Shown here in pieces: positions 48,755 through 59,486 of a DNA stretch of 64,000 nucleotides; positions within the stretch are counted from its first letter, which is position 1, and each line of letters opens with the position of its first letter. Under the pieces are notes generated by a model. It was not told the origin of the DNA, made no database searches, and saw only the letters and a list, made by a program, of their open reading frames with translations. The translations under genes and the position numbers were made by a program. Source of the DNA: Isoetes taiwanensis. Taxonomy: Eukaryota; Streptophyta; Lycopodiopsida; Isoetales; Isoetaceae. The DNA lies in the NCBI GenBank assembly GCA_021234155.1, contig JAJEKV010000022.1, positions 7,084,132-7,148,131 of the forward strand. The letters run 5' to 3'.

Positions 48755-49200
48755 TTGAGGGGTCTGCACAGCGGAAAGGGTGCCTAGAATTGAATTTGGG
48801 GACTCAAGAGGCTGGGCAGAGCACCTTTTGGGTTAGTCAGCGGAAACCCTAAGTGGTGGGTGGGGGGGTCCGGTGTGTGTTTCTTGAGCCCAAAGAACAC
48901 CAGGGTAGGGGGGTGCCCACCACCTTTGACTTTGACTTTGACCTCACGCCAACGCTTCTCATAGGTCTTTCCAAAGCTTTGTGTAACACGACACCATTTA
49001 ACATGCCATTGCTCTAATCTATCGCACTTCTCATAGATTAGAATAGAACTTCACTCACAATTATTGCAGGGCCAACTCTGGCCGAGGTGTGGGGGTTTTG
49101 AGGGCTCAAAGTCCGAGGGGTCTCTGGCTGCCTCAAGGGTGCTTAGAATCCAGTTTGGGGGCTCGGAAAGGCGGGTGGAGCGCCTTTTGGGGGTTTGGGG
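48755..49200 (-). repeat. 5' UTR monomers of LINE B
   Basis: Two related ~95-bp segments at about 48755-48850 and 49108-49205 share GAGGGGTCT, AAGGGTGC.TAGAAT, TTTGGGG and GAGC.CCTTTTGGG. Tandem 5' monomers are known as promoter units in some LINEs, which is the suggested role here by analogy. Confidence 0.5.
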
Positions 49201-49309
49201 GTTTTGGGTCTAGAGAGAGATTGTAAACCCTAGAGAGAGAAAGTCAGAAAGGGGCAAATCAAGGGGGTCTATGCAAGGGGAGTGAGGGCGCTAGAGAGAG
49301 GGAGCTGGG

Positions 49310-49775
49310 CGCTGGGAGCAGTCTTGTGGATGTGTATGCCAAGTGCGAGAGCTTGGAGGAAGCATGCAATACTTTCTTCAAATCGCCAAATTTAAATGCA
49401 GCAGTATAGAATGCAATAATTTCTAAATATTCTGAGCATGGTAAAAATCTTTGAGTTATGCAATGTTTTCATAACATGCAGTACGAGGGCATAGAGCATA
49501 GCAAAGTCACATATTTGAACGTCTTGAAAGCAAATGGCAGTGCTTATGCCTTGGAGCATGTAGGTGCATCCATGAACAGATTATTACAAGTGGATTGCAA
49601 CTTGAAATTGCCATTGGAAGCACTCTATTTGATATGTATTCCAAATGTTGGAGCTTGGAGGAAGCACATTAAATCTTTAAGACCTTGCTAAATAGGCCGT
49701 GGTCACATGGAATGCGATGATTTCAGGTTATGGGCATGCGAATTACAAATGTTTGAAAAACTCATGGCGATTTTA
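49310..49775 (+). pseudogene. PPR gene fragment, 3' side of LINE B
   Basis: The plus strand encodes VDVYAKCESLEEACNTFFKS, then NAAV-stop-NAIISKYSEHG, CFHNMQYEGIEHSKVTYLNV with LKANGSAYALE, and later NVGAWRKH and a VVTWNAMISGYGHANYK-like piece split by a frameshift. These are three successive PPR motif groups. Stops and frame changes show it is dead. It continues in the same orientation as the fragment ending at 43616, supporting one original gene split by LINE B. Confidence 0.75.
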
Positions 49776-49779
49776 AGTG

Positions 49780-50605
49780 GCAATGGAGCAGTTTCCTGAG
49801 CAAAATCGGCACAATCCGATTTGCTCCAAATTCCATTTTTCAGTTTTGTTTCAGAGGAAAAGCACAAATAGAGGTTTTTTTGTGCTTTAGAAAGCGGAAT
49901 TTATCTGCCTGCAATCCATGTTTGGGTTTCGTGTATGGCTATGACCCTGGGCAGCACGTGGGGCAAAACAATTGATCTGCAGCTGCATTATCAGATAATG
50001 AGCATTAGGATATTGTCTGAAACGACTGCATCTGCAGTTGTTGAATATCCAAGAACAATGAGCATTAGGATATTGTCCAAAACAACTATACCCAATGGAA
50101 CTCTTGAATATTTTATATGATTTTCTGTTGATTCGAGCATCCTTTTCCATTATTTTGCAGTTGGATCCTTTTGAAATTTGTACCATAGATGATTTAGCAT
50201 TGTTTTGCACTGTCTTTTGTTGGATTCGTTTTATTCTAACCCTCGGATTATTTTTTTGTATTTCTTATTCTGGCCCACGGATAGGATTTGCATCATTGTG
50301 GCAGCGCCAGTGAATTTGTGGCAATAGGAAATTCTGTCAACTTCACAAACGAGCCATATCCTCAAAATAGTGCTATTTGTTGCATTTGAGAGCAGGTTTT
50401 TTACAGGGCCGAAGAGCTAGGCGGTGTCAAAGAAAATTTAGTAAAAAAACATGCGTTCAATATGCTTGCAGATAATCAGGATTCATTCCTGATCATTTCG
50501 CGATATTGTCTATAATATTGCATGGTTTTGTTCACAGTTTTTAGTATTACACGATATAGCATGTTTAGATATGGTTTTTGACTTGTTGACTTTCCTATTT
50601 GGTCC
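49780..50605. other. Stretch without recognised gene
   Basis: A ~40-bp phrase (CAATGAGCATTAGGATATTGTC) occurs near 49999 and 50056. Nothing else could be assigned; it may include further decayed sequence of the neighbouring PPR pseudogene. Confidence 0.4.
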
Positions 50606-50609
50606 CCAG

Positions 50610-50940
50610 GTAAATGGATTGTCATTTAAACCGCTTCGGATGATAATACTTGCATGATATGGGATGCTGAAAGGGAATATCAGTTGCAACCTTGACGGTA
50701 AAATGCAAAGGAAGACCTATGATATGCAAATAAGAGATGTCTTGAAGGTAGTAGTTAACTTCCTATATTTTTTGAAAATAACTTTTAGTAGTACTTGCTA
50801 TTGCAGGGTCATCACAATGTAGTTTATGGAGTTTGTTTCCAACCTCATGGACATCTGCTGGCAACTGCATCATTTGACTATACAGCAAAGCTTTGGGATC
50901 CTCGATCAGAGAAGCTTGGGTTCGAAAGTGACACCAGGTC
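50610..50940 (+). pseudogene. WD40-repeat gene fragment (two repeats)
   Basis: After a CCCCAG acceptor at about 50609 the frame reads VNGLSFKP and, after a frameshift, ASDDNTCMIWDAEREYQLQ, one WD repeat. After a second acceptor (exon from 50807) comes [20 protein letters not shown] followed by [16 protein letters not shown], a full second WD repeat. WD40 propellers are protein-interaction scaffolds. The family is uncertain; a PRP4-like splicing factor or another nuclear WD40 protein would fit. Homology stops at about 50935, where a dispersed repeat begins. Confidence 0.65.
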
Positions 50941-50984
50941 GGGAAAGAGAAATGTTCGCGGCGGCCGCGATAAATTTCTTGTAT

Positions 50985-51200
50985 AACATAAAAATTCTTG
51001 TTCTTACACTCTATATAATGTCATCCAATTAGCCATCTTCCTATATTTTGAGCAATAGTTGTTACTTGGATGTAACATTGCAAAATTTATTGCATATCAT
51101 AGACATTTATATAATATCAAAATTCTTGTTCTTACACTCTATATAATGTCATCCAATTAGCCATCTTTCTATATTTTGAGCAATAGTTGTTACTTGATTT
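50985..51200. repeat. ~78-bp direct duplication, 129-bp step
   Basis: AAAATTCTTGTTCTTACACTC through GAGCAATAGTTGTTACTTG occurs at about 50990-51067 and 51119-51196, almost identical. It directly precedes the chromovirus LTR. Confidence 0.85.
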
Positions 51201-51241
51201 TTGCTTATGGCTATTGGATCTTCGCTTTACAAAGAGGTTCT

Positions 51242-52419
51242 TGTGACATCCCCTGCTCATATACGATGCTCTCATCGTACAGAACCGGAGTTCATCCCTC
51301 CTGTCAACACCCTTGATGACATGAGGCCGTCCACCTAACATCAGATCCTTGCTAACACTCAAGAATCCAATGGGGAAGAATGGACGTGTCATTCATCCTG
51401 TCTCCCTCGGGACCTACCTAGCTACGGAAGCACATCAAACATGAGCACATAGCATCAAATAACATACATATCCACCTCGAAGTGTGGCTCATCATAACAT
51501 GACATATGTAACGACATCAGCAACATCAACATAAGGGGAATCCTACTCAAGGCTCAGGCTCATAGGGATCATCTGCCCCTCCCGTGCATACTTTGCAGAA
51601 TAGGCTGATAAGCCTCGGGACTTGCTGGGCGCATAGCCAAGGGGGCTACTCCTGGGTTGCATCTCCCCAGTCCCGATGAGGCAGGCGGAGATCACTCCCT
51701 CCAGAGGCATGCATGCCCATCACAGGCGGCTATAGGGCCACTGCCCGTCTACGACTTGAACCCCATGGAAGGTGACGCATCGCCCCAGAGGTGTCGAGCC
51801 CATGCCTTGCCCACACGCAGTGGCAAACCATCAGGCCTAGCTCACTAAGATCCCTGGTAGGCTTTACACACCAGAGGGATCAATCTGCAATGGGACAAGT
51901 CCCCCGTATCTGCCGGTCTAGTCCCGCCACTCATAGCCAGGTGGGCTCTTATGCATAGGCCGCATTAATTGGGAATTAATGAGGCTATCTAGGTACATCA
52001 ACTATTGGCTTGCTCCAGCTCCTCGGAATGCGTCCATGCTTCAGTTCAAGGCGAAGGCGGCTGAATCTTGGGGATCTGTTGTGCAAAGACGGCTTGGCGG
52101 CGTCTGGCAATGCAAAATAGTATCTTGGCTTGGCCGGAATGGCTCTTGGAAGCCCAAATGCGAAAAAGGAAAAAAGGTTTAGGGTTTTCCCTTTTGTTCC
52201 TTTTACATAACCTTTTAGGGTTAGGGTTAAAAAGGGCATGTAGGGTTTTGCCATGAGACGAAGGGGTTAAATGCATATGTTTATAGACATGTGCAACATA
52301 AGAGGTTGCCCCCTAGGGTGTAACCCTTTACGGTTCCCAAGTACATGTCATCAAGGTGACATGTACGAGTGGCGTGGCAGTATAATATATGTATTCATAC
52401 CGTATATTATGCTGGAACA
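51242..52419 (-). mobile_element. Chromovirus LTR (3' LTR, minus orientation), 1178 bp
   Basis: Read on the minus strand, the block starts TGTTCCAGCATAATATACGG at 52419 and ends GATGTCACA at 51242, i.e. TG...CA termini. Just upstream of the start is a purine-rich AAGATGGGGAAATTGTGA, a suitable polypurine tract. The pol end of a Ty3/Gypsy element lies further upstream in the same orientation. The matching 5' LTR was not found in the window. Confidence 0.65.
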
Positions 52420-53100
52420 TCACAATTTCCCCATCTTGAATTGATGTTGTCCTCAGTATCACGAGTCTCCCCACCTTGGAAACCTATACATGGACCCTGC
52501 AACTCATTCCATACATGCAATTTTTAACAATTACCTCGAGGTAATATTTAAGTTAATTATTATGATCACATCCTTTATTTCATAACTTGTTATAGTAAGG
52601 TAATTTCCCAACCCTTACTTAAATTAACACTTAATATTCACAAACCTTTTATAATTTCCACACTTAATATTCACTAAGAGTTTTAAGATTTTATAATTTA
52701 AAGGTTCGTTTTGTCTCCTTGCAACACATTATGACAAAAAATGTGCTGCAAGTCTTCGCAGTGCGACCCTTCTGCCCCTTAGATCGTTCTATTGGCCTGC
52801 CGGTCCAACACTACGTTAATACACATTTATTTATTATAAGGATGGTTATTAGAAAACCATCCATTTAATTACAATTAATTTAACTATATGGATGCAAGAC
52901 TAATCTCCCGGCGTAGGAAGAGGATGCTTCTTCCATCGTGGCCGTGGAGACAACGCCCTATAATGCCTAGGATGATGTCTAATGCCTACACCTCTCGTCG
53001 CCCTTGGCGTGGAGGATGGCTTCCTCCCTGTAGTGGGCATAGACTAGAGGTACTTTCCTATCCATGCATGATCCTATATGACCTCTTATCTCTCAATTTG
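52420..53100 (-). mobile_element. 3' internal non-coding region of the chromovirus
   Basis: This stretch separates the end of pol from the polypurine tract. No open frame with motif support is present. Long 3' untranslated regions of this kind are common in plant Ty3/Gypsy elements. Confidence 0.5.
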
Positions 53101-53570
53101 TCTACTTTCGTGGCGACGGAAGTAGACTTTTAATCTACCTTCCACTCACCTATCGGTTCGGTGTCGGTTACTTTGGTGACGAGTCGACCTTCGCATTGCT
53201 CCATAAATTGGGGGTATTGCTTCTCCAGATCTGATTGTAGTACCTCACGTAGCGTCTTCCACAGGTAAGTGCGTCCACTTCACTAGGTATTGGAGAAATT
53301 GAGATCTTCTTGTCTTCTTATAGGATATGTCAAGAAGAACCTCTGAAACAATCTCAAGTTGATCGTCCTTTCCAGTAACTCCGTTGTCTCCAATACTTCC
53401 TCTAGATTAATGGTGTGCTTCTTTAGGAGACTTACTTGGAAAAATCTACGGATCTTCAAGTATGCTGGCAGGTCCAACTTATAGTATTGGTTACCTACTC
53501 TTTTGGTTATCTTGAATGGTCTAGCCCACCTTGGAGCAAGCTTCTTGCAATTGTCGATGCAGAGCTTCAG
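53100..53570 (-). pseudogene. Ty3/Gypsy integrase C-terminus with chromodomain
   Basis: The minus strand reads KKLAPRWARPFKITKRVGNQ, then YYKLDLPAYLKIRRFFQVSL with LKKHTIN, the GPY/F-type integrase tail. In a second frame it continues DDQLEIVSEVLLDISYKKTR and QYLVKWTHLPVEDAT. That is a chromodomain: the YLVKW..LP.EDATWE signature, with TGA where Trp of TWE is expected. A third frame gives LREVLQSDLEKQYPQFMEQC. Chromodomains guide chromovirus integration to modified chromatin. Two frameshifts and a stop make this copy inactive. Confidence 0.85.
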
Positions 53571-53699
53571 CCGATGTAGTGCTTGTCTGCTATGCTCTTC
53601 TGCTGGCTTCTTGTTGCTGGAAGATGTCCTCCACCAACTGTTGCATGTCGGCTAGCATCTGCTGGGATACTTCTACCTTGGACATAGGGTTTAGTTAAC

Positions 53700-56085
53700 G
53701 TCTTAAATAAGCATTATCTTGGACCCCTGCATGATCCCTGCTGGACTTCCCTTAATGCATGCAATTACATTAATTACCTTACGGTAATACTTTCATTTTA
53801 AGATTATAGTAGTATTGGATATATTGCTTCCAATAGTATTATATTTAACTATTAACTATTCTATGATAAGTTTATAGCCTTTAAGATATGTTGTCATACA
53901 ATTATCGAGGCAATGCTTACATTTTGAAAAATATTTTAATTATTTATCATATGGCTGGGGTTTATATCATCGTTGACAAACATCCTCCACATTGAATTCT
54001 TTATCTTGGCGGCTAAAGGATGCCTCTGGATCTGATATTGTTGTGACACTCGATCAATGTCTCTCACTTCGAGTAGCATACTGTCAGACGAATGTTGAGG
54101 ATGTCACTCGCTTCATGCCTTCAAATTGTCTGGCATCTTTTCTTTGATCTGTTACACTATGAGAGGGAGGGAATAACAAGGGGAATATATATGCAAGGCC
54201 TATAGCTTACACAGTTACAAATACTACTAAAGCTATTAGGTCCCCATGGCGTCTCCCCTCGAGGTATGTTGTTGTCGATGTTCCTCCTAGTGCACTAGTG
54301 TTGAAGATCTATATCCTCTTATTTACTACTTTCACGATTGTTGGAATCTTATTAAAGCTGTTTTTAGCTCTGATATAATTGTTGTTTTCAGGCCAGTGGT
54401 GTTTTGTTTACCATTCTTTTTGAATTTTTCTATCACAGTCAAGATTTAGATAAAATACTCCACAAATTTAAGAAAACTCTCATTGGCTCTATCATTTCCA
54501 TGAATTTCAACCTTAAAATCAGCATTTACAGAGCCAAACTCTGTAATCTACACATCCGGTTTGGGAATATACATATGATATACATAAGTACTGCATTAGA
54601 TTCTTAAGATTGGATTCTTCTTAAGGAATGTACGTAATTATCTCCTATTTGGAGCGGGTCACCACACAACATTTGCTATACATTTGATTCAACTTGTGAA
54701 TCAAATAGGGAAAAAATAAGCCCGCGAAAGAGCCAAGTATGAATAAATCCGATGCATGAATGCAAAAAAAGGATTAATAGTGCGATCTTTGAGGATAGAA
54801 GAAATCTGGAAGCATGAGGCGTGTAAGAACAATAAGAATGTTTCTCGAGAATTGGGATGATTTTGAATGAATTAAATATTTGTGATTGAAAAGACTTGCG
54901 AGAAATGAATGAATGAAAGTTTAGAAAATTGAAAAAGCTTCATACGATCGATTCATGATATCCGTGATAGAAATGCGAGTGGAAGTGATGGGTCAGTGGA
55001 GCTAGGATTGAAAGAACTAAGCCGAAAGAACCATTGCCGGAGTAGAGGAAGAAAAGGCAGAGATTTGGGAAGAAAAGAAGGGGGCGTTTTTCTTTGCTTC
55101 ATTTTGAAACAATGCCTCGAGCTTTAGCACGGAGCCTCACGAACCAAAGAATAAACCAAACTGACCGATAACCTTACCTTATCATTTACGGTTATTTGAG
55201 GCGATGTCGCAACCGGGTTTGTTGCTTTAGAATGCGAAGGCTTCAAACAAAGCCATGGACGCCATTGTTTCTCGTACTATTGATCACCGTAATTATATAC
55301 CTTGCAATCCATCATTGAAATCAAAGGGAAGCTTCGGTAACCTAATAATGCACCTATAAGCTGTAGACCAATTTTCAAGAAGAATCAACTCAAAACTAAA
55401 ACTTAGGCGAGAGGGATCCATTAGGAAAGGACCCAAATGGAGAAAGAAGGGAATCTTTGCTGAAATAGAACTTGTAAGAGAGCATTTGCCGTTGTTGAGT
55501 TGCCCAACTCCAAACGTATTCGCCTCGGCTTATCCGGATTTGCCCGGCGTGCTTCATGCACGACCCTACAGTGACTAATCGAGGGCAAGAACATGGCGCA
55601 AATGAATGATCCGGGCGCAATAAACCGCCATTCCGCCAAGAAGAACAGAGGCGCCATAGATTTCTGCCAAAAAGAGACGGCCAATGAGATAGAAGGGCAT
55701 GGATCAACATCAACATCCAAGCCCTTGATTTGTCTTTGATCTAACGGACATCCATGCATTGGCTAAACAACTAAAAAAGTTAGCTCCTAATTGGCTCCAA
55801 TGGTAAATCTCTGGTTCCTTTGTTTGTTTTGTTCTTAGACTAAAACGTCTTACCCAGCAAATCGAACTTTAAATGCCACTAATTTAATGAATTATGCCAT
55901 TGCCTTTGCAAATCATGCCCTTTGCAACTCAGAAAAGGAAGCAGAGATTAGAAGCGGGAAAGGAGGAAGATAGAAGCGGCATAAAAAAATACAATGCAGG
56001 GATCAAATTTGGGTTGTTAATCTTGGCCATTAACTTAAGGCCAATAGGATCACAAGACTTGGATTACAATCTCAGCTGATCATCG
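53700..56085. other. Stretch without recognised gene
   Basis: No coding sequence could be supported. 54640-55780 differs in texture from its surroundings (more GAAGAA/GGCC-rich, fewer T-runs) and might be an organelle-derived insertion or an old element, but no organelle gene was recognised. Overlapping open frames at 55396-55759 (-) lack motifs. Confidence 0.4.
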
Positions 56086-56089
56086 CGGC

Positions 56090-57480
56090 CGTTGAATCTG
56101 GCCGTGTTTAATGTTTGAGACTGTGGCATGTTTGAGCCACATGTCACGTTTGAGCCTACGTGGCATGTTTGAACCAAGGTGACATATTGTAGCCTAGGGG
56201 CATGTTTGAGCCTAGGGGCACAACATTGCAACCATAGAAAAAACATATGAAATCATATTCCATCCCTAAAAAAAATAAATCATTTGAAAGAGCATTCTTT
56301 TTTACCCTAGTGTTTCAACCACGGGTCATATTTGAGACAAGGTGGCATGTTTTAGTCTAGGGGCATGTTTGAGCCTAGGGGCACAACATTTCAATCATTA
56401 AAAAAAAAACATACAAAATTCATATTTCATCCCAAATAAAAATCATTTGAAAGAGCTTTTTTATGGCCCTAGTGGCATGTTTTAGCCACATGTCATATTT
56501 GAGCGAAGGTGACATGTTCTAGCCTAGGGGCATGTTAAAGTCTAGTGTGCGTTTGGGCCTATGTGGCACGTTTGGACCACGTGTCATATTTTGCCTAGAA
56601 GCATGTTTGAGATGCATGTCACATTTGAGCCTATGTGGCATGTTTGAGCCACATGTTTGAATCTTGCGGCACAACATTTCAACCATAAAAAAACATAGGA
56701 AGTCATATTTCATCAAAAAAAAAAAAAAAAAAAATCATTTGAAAGCCCATTTTTATGACCCAAGTGGCATGTTTGAGCCTAGGGGCATGTTTGAGCCATG
56801 TGTCATGTTTGAGCCTATGTAGCATGTTTGACCCTAGGGGCAATGCTTCAGCCTAGGTAGCATACTTGAGCCTATGTGGCGTCTTTGAGCCGAGGTGGCA
56901 TGTTTGAGACTATATGGCATGTTTGAGCCAATGTAACATATTTTTGTGGCGTGGCATGTTTGAGCCAAGGTGGCATGTTCGAGCCCAAGGACATGCTTGA
57001 GCCTAGGCGCACAACATTTCAACCCATAAAAAACCTACAAAATTATATTTCATCCTTTCAAAAAAATAAATCATGTCAAATAGCATTTGTATGACCCTAG
57101 TGGCATGTGTTGAGCCACATATCATGTTTGAGCCACGTATCATGTGTTGAGCCTAGTGGCATGTTTGATACTATGTGGCATGTTTGAGCTAAGATGGCAT
57201 GTTTGGGCCACGTGTCAAGTTTGGGCCATGATGGCATGTTTGAGCCTATGTGGCATGTTTGAGCCTAAGGCCGCCACGGTGGCATGTTTAAGCCTATGTG
57301 GCATGTTTAAGCCACATGTCCAATTTGAGCCAAGGTGACATGTTTGAGCCTATGTGGCATATTTGAGCCTATGTGGCATGTTTGAGCCAAGGTGGCATGT
57401 GTGAGCCTATGTGGCATGTTTGAGTCACTTGTCATGTTTAAGCCAAGGTGGCATCGAGCCTAGAGGCATGTTTTGAGCCT
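56090..57480. repeat. Satellite/minisatellite, ~20-bp unit, with nested longer repeat
   Basis: The basic unit is a variant of GGCATGTTTGAGCCTATGT, alternating with ACATGTCA.GTTTGAGCC forms. A second element (GCACAACATTTCAACCATAA, then CATATTTCATC and AAATCATTTGAAAGAGC) interrupts it four times, at about 56216, 56381, 56661 and 57007. The result is a two-level repeat. Open frames within it are incidental. Confidence 0.9.
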
Positions 57481-57875
57481 ATAGTCGACAAGGTAAGACG
57501 AGCAGGCAGTATCCTGCAGGCACCACCTAGGCCAATGGACTGCGAGCATGTTGGACATGACCTATTTTGGCACTTCTTGGAGAAGGCGTGCTCTTCTTCG
57601 GCCCACGACACGATTTGGCTCAATTTGGATCTGGAATGTCTAAGGAAATCGAGTTCAAAGTTGGAAGAAAATTTGGCCAGTGCACTTTCTTGAGACAAAA
57701 AAAGGTCTACATGCTCAAACGATGATATTACAAGTTTTACTGAGCATTTTTGGATGATTTTTGATATACTATCAGAGAAAAGTTGTAGCAATATGTGGGA
57801 AAAAACTTGGCCTGATTTGGAACTGGAATGATGGAGAAAACTAAGTTCAAAGTGGATAAAAAATTCTCAAAGTCC
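57480..57875. other. Stretch with a diverged internal duplication
   Basis: Two related ~65-bp segments (TTTGG.TC.ATTTGGA.CTGGAATG..., then AGTTCAAAGT.GA.) at about 57610 and 57805 indicate an old duplication with a ~195-bp step. No gene was recognised. Confidence 0.45.
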
Positions 57876-58565
57876 CGAGGGTAATGTCGACTTTTTGAGT
57901 CCATTGGCAGAGTCAGTTCACAGTTCCGGAGTCGAAGAATTGCCCGTCCGTGGCCAGGGGCCTTCGAGAGAGGACCTTTGGGACAAACTGCTTCCAGAAG
58001 GTTTTAAAGGGTCCGTCTTTTGGCATCAACACCCTCCCTCTACGTCATGACATTGTGCAAGATCCTGGCCGATCATAAAACATAAACCCTGTGTGTTGCT
58101 AGGCAACAAAAATAACAGAGTTTGGATCTATTGGCCATCCCGAATGATCCCAGACAATTTTGCTACTGTAAAAGGCGCTCTTGACTTCTAATTGCCACAC
58201 TGGGATGAGGATAAATCCAAACCCCATTCCATCAATTCCTATTCCTTCGTGTTTTCAACTGCAGCTTCTCGACCATGTCCCAAGTGCAACCGACTAAAAC
58301 TCGATCTCCATAACGTAAACCCTTCAATAACCTAGCAACACGCAAGGTTTATGTTTCAGAGGCCATATCCTCATCAGATTCAAGATCTTGCACAATGTCA
58401 TCAGGTACAGGGAGGGTGTTGACGCCAGAAGATGGACCCTTAAAACCTTCCTGAAGCAGTTCGCCCCAAAAGTCCTCTCCCGAAGGCCCCTGGCCATGGA
58501 CGGGCGACTCTCCCACTCCAGAACTGTGAATTGACTCTGCCAATGGACTCAAAACTTCAATATTA
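57876..58565. repeat. Long inverted repeat, ~220-bp arms, ~225-bp spacer
   Basis: The left arm (about 57880-58110) on the plus strand matches the right arm (about 58337-58562) on the minus strand. Shared blocks are TTTTGAGTCCATTGGCAGAG, TGGCCAGGGGCCTTCG, GGTTTTAA, CAACACCCTCCCT, GACATTGTGCAAGATC and AAACATAAACC followed by TGTTGCTAGG. Identity is high but imperfect. A transcript across it would fold into a long hairpin. The right arm is part of a 156-codon minus-strand open frame. Confidence 0.85.
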
Positions 58566-58819
58566 CCCTGGAGACCAAGTTTCGTGGGCAGAAGACCACC
58601 CCTTCTCCAAGAAGCACCAAAGTAGCTCATGTCCAACACGTTCGTAGTCAATTGGCCTAAGAGGTGGCTGCGGAATGCTGCCATGTAGAGGGTTCGTGTT
58701 TCTTTCATTGCCAAAAATGACCATGTAACTTGGTCCTTAGGTAATTTGGCCATTCTAGACGACATGACGAAGTCGAATCTCCATTCCGGAGCCTTTGTAC
58801 TGCCCGAATGACAAAACAA
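58349..58819 (-). CDS. 156-residue ORF of unknown function overlapping the inverted repeat
   Basis: Open minus-strand frame beginning at the ATG at 58819. The C-terminal half has a Gly/Ser/Pro-rich segment (SGVGESPVHGQGPSGEDFWG) and an acidic end (DDIVQDLESDEDMASET). No domain was recognised. The frame may extend upstream through a frameshift to a segment whose start is a duplicated SMC5 exon piece. Its left-arm counterpart at 57.9-58.1 kb has accumulated indels, so only this copy is open. It could be a retroelement gag remnant or a captured gene piece. Confidence 0.3.
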   Translation of the reverse strand: MFCHSGSTKAPEWRFDFVMSSRMAKLPKDQVTWSFLAMKETRTLYMAAFRSHLLGQLTTNVLDMSYFGASWRRGGLLPTKLGLQGNIEVLSPLAESIHSSGVGESPVHGQGPSGEDFWGELLQEGFKGPSSGVNTLPVPDDIVQDLESDEDMASET

Positions 58820-58971
58820 TTGGGTTTCTACAAGGTCGACCGCAGGACATTTCGCGGTTTGATAAGTTCTCTCGGACCGATCTTGGATTCTTTTGAACCT
58901 GCTCGAAGCAGGTTACTTGAACGGCAGATTCAACGGTCGGATAGGGAAACCGAGCTCCGGAAGGGGGGGCG

Positions 58972-59092
58972 TTAGCATTTGCAAATTCACACACGCTATC
59001 TTAAGGCAAGAACTGGAAAAGCAAAGTAACACAAAATAAAGTCAAGAGTCTTCATCCTCAAACAAATTAGAAATGAAAAAAAGTTACTGTAA
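58972..59092 (-). pseudogene. SMC5: Duplicated start of an SMC5 exon with its upstream intron
   Basis: The intron-exon junction (TTTGCTTTTCCAG, then FLP-stop-DSVCEFAN) copies that at 59486. The exon part covers about 11 codons with a stop, and the intron part extends to about 59092. Homology ends abruptly in GC-rich unrelated sequence at 58972-58980. Confidence 0.75.
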
Positions 59093-59331
59093 TGCTTCAT
59101 CTACATAATTTATTTGACATATAGTTCAATGTAAATTACTTGATGTAAATATGTAGACTAATGCAGATGTACTTCTATGCACACATAGCTTTGACATCCA
59201 TGCATCTAGATTCTCTGCTTCCCCACGAACTGGAGTACTATCAAGTTGAGCCACAGTCTACAAACAAATGTAAATAATGTCTGAGAATACATAGCCAAGA
59301 GCAAGTATGAAGTGATCTGCAAATTTCAAAC

Positions 59332-59486
59332 CTACTGCTTGATGTTGTTTTACGTCCTGGCTATATTTCTTAAGTGTAACATGGTGTTCGTACAGCTCTG
59401 GATCTCCAAACAGCCTTCTCAGATTCCTCAAGAAGCTGGATAGGGGACATTTTAGCAAATTCATACACCCTATCTTGAGGCAAGAA
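59332..59486 (-). pseudogene. SMC5: SMC5 exon (structural maintenance of chromosomes 5) fragment
   Basis: Read on the minus strand after the acceptor TTTGCTTTTCCAG: FLPQDRVYEFAKMSPIQLLE, then ESEKAV, a one-base insertion, and GDPELYEHHVTLKKYSQDVK with QHQAV before a GT donor. FLPQDRV.EFA...P.QLLEE.EKAVGDP is a hallmark of SMC5, the ATPase of the SMC5/6 DNA-repair complex, just after its Walker A half. The extra T (TGTTTGGAGAT) breaks the frame and no other SMC5 exon is in the window, so this is a remnant. Part of it is duplicated at 58972-59092. Confidence 0.8.

Larger units (their letters stand above)
43616..49250 (-). mobile_element. LINE B: decayed non-LTR retrotransposon, same family as LINE A
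   Basis: A second GC-rich minus-strand element. Its 3' end (plus-strand TTTTTATAGTCCACGGGGAG, CTGGCCTATGGGACC) directly follows a GGAA repeat at 43616-43637. From its 5' end it shows a 5' region with repeated monomers (48.75-49.2 kb), an ORF1-like region, an endonuclease domain, an RT domain and a C-terminal region with GGATTAAAAACCCC near the end. All domains are broken by indels. Its borders fall between two PPR fragments in the same orientation, so it appears to have inserted into a PPR gene or pseudogene. The 5' border is approximate. Confidence 0.8.

Noticed and set aside
54640-55780. Possible organelle DNA insertion
   Set aside because: The texture differs from its surroundings, but no organelle gene or known organelle sequence was recognised.
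56090-57480. CRISPR-like array in the GGCATGTTTGAGCC repeat
   Set aside because: Spacers are not unique, the repeat is degenerate and the genome is plant nuclear; it is a minisatellite.
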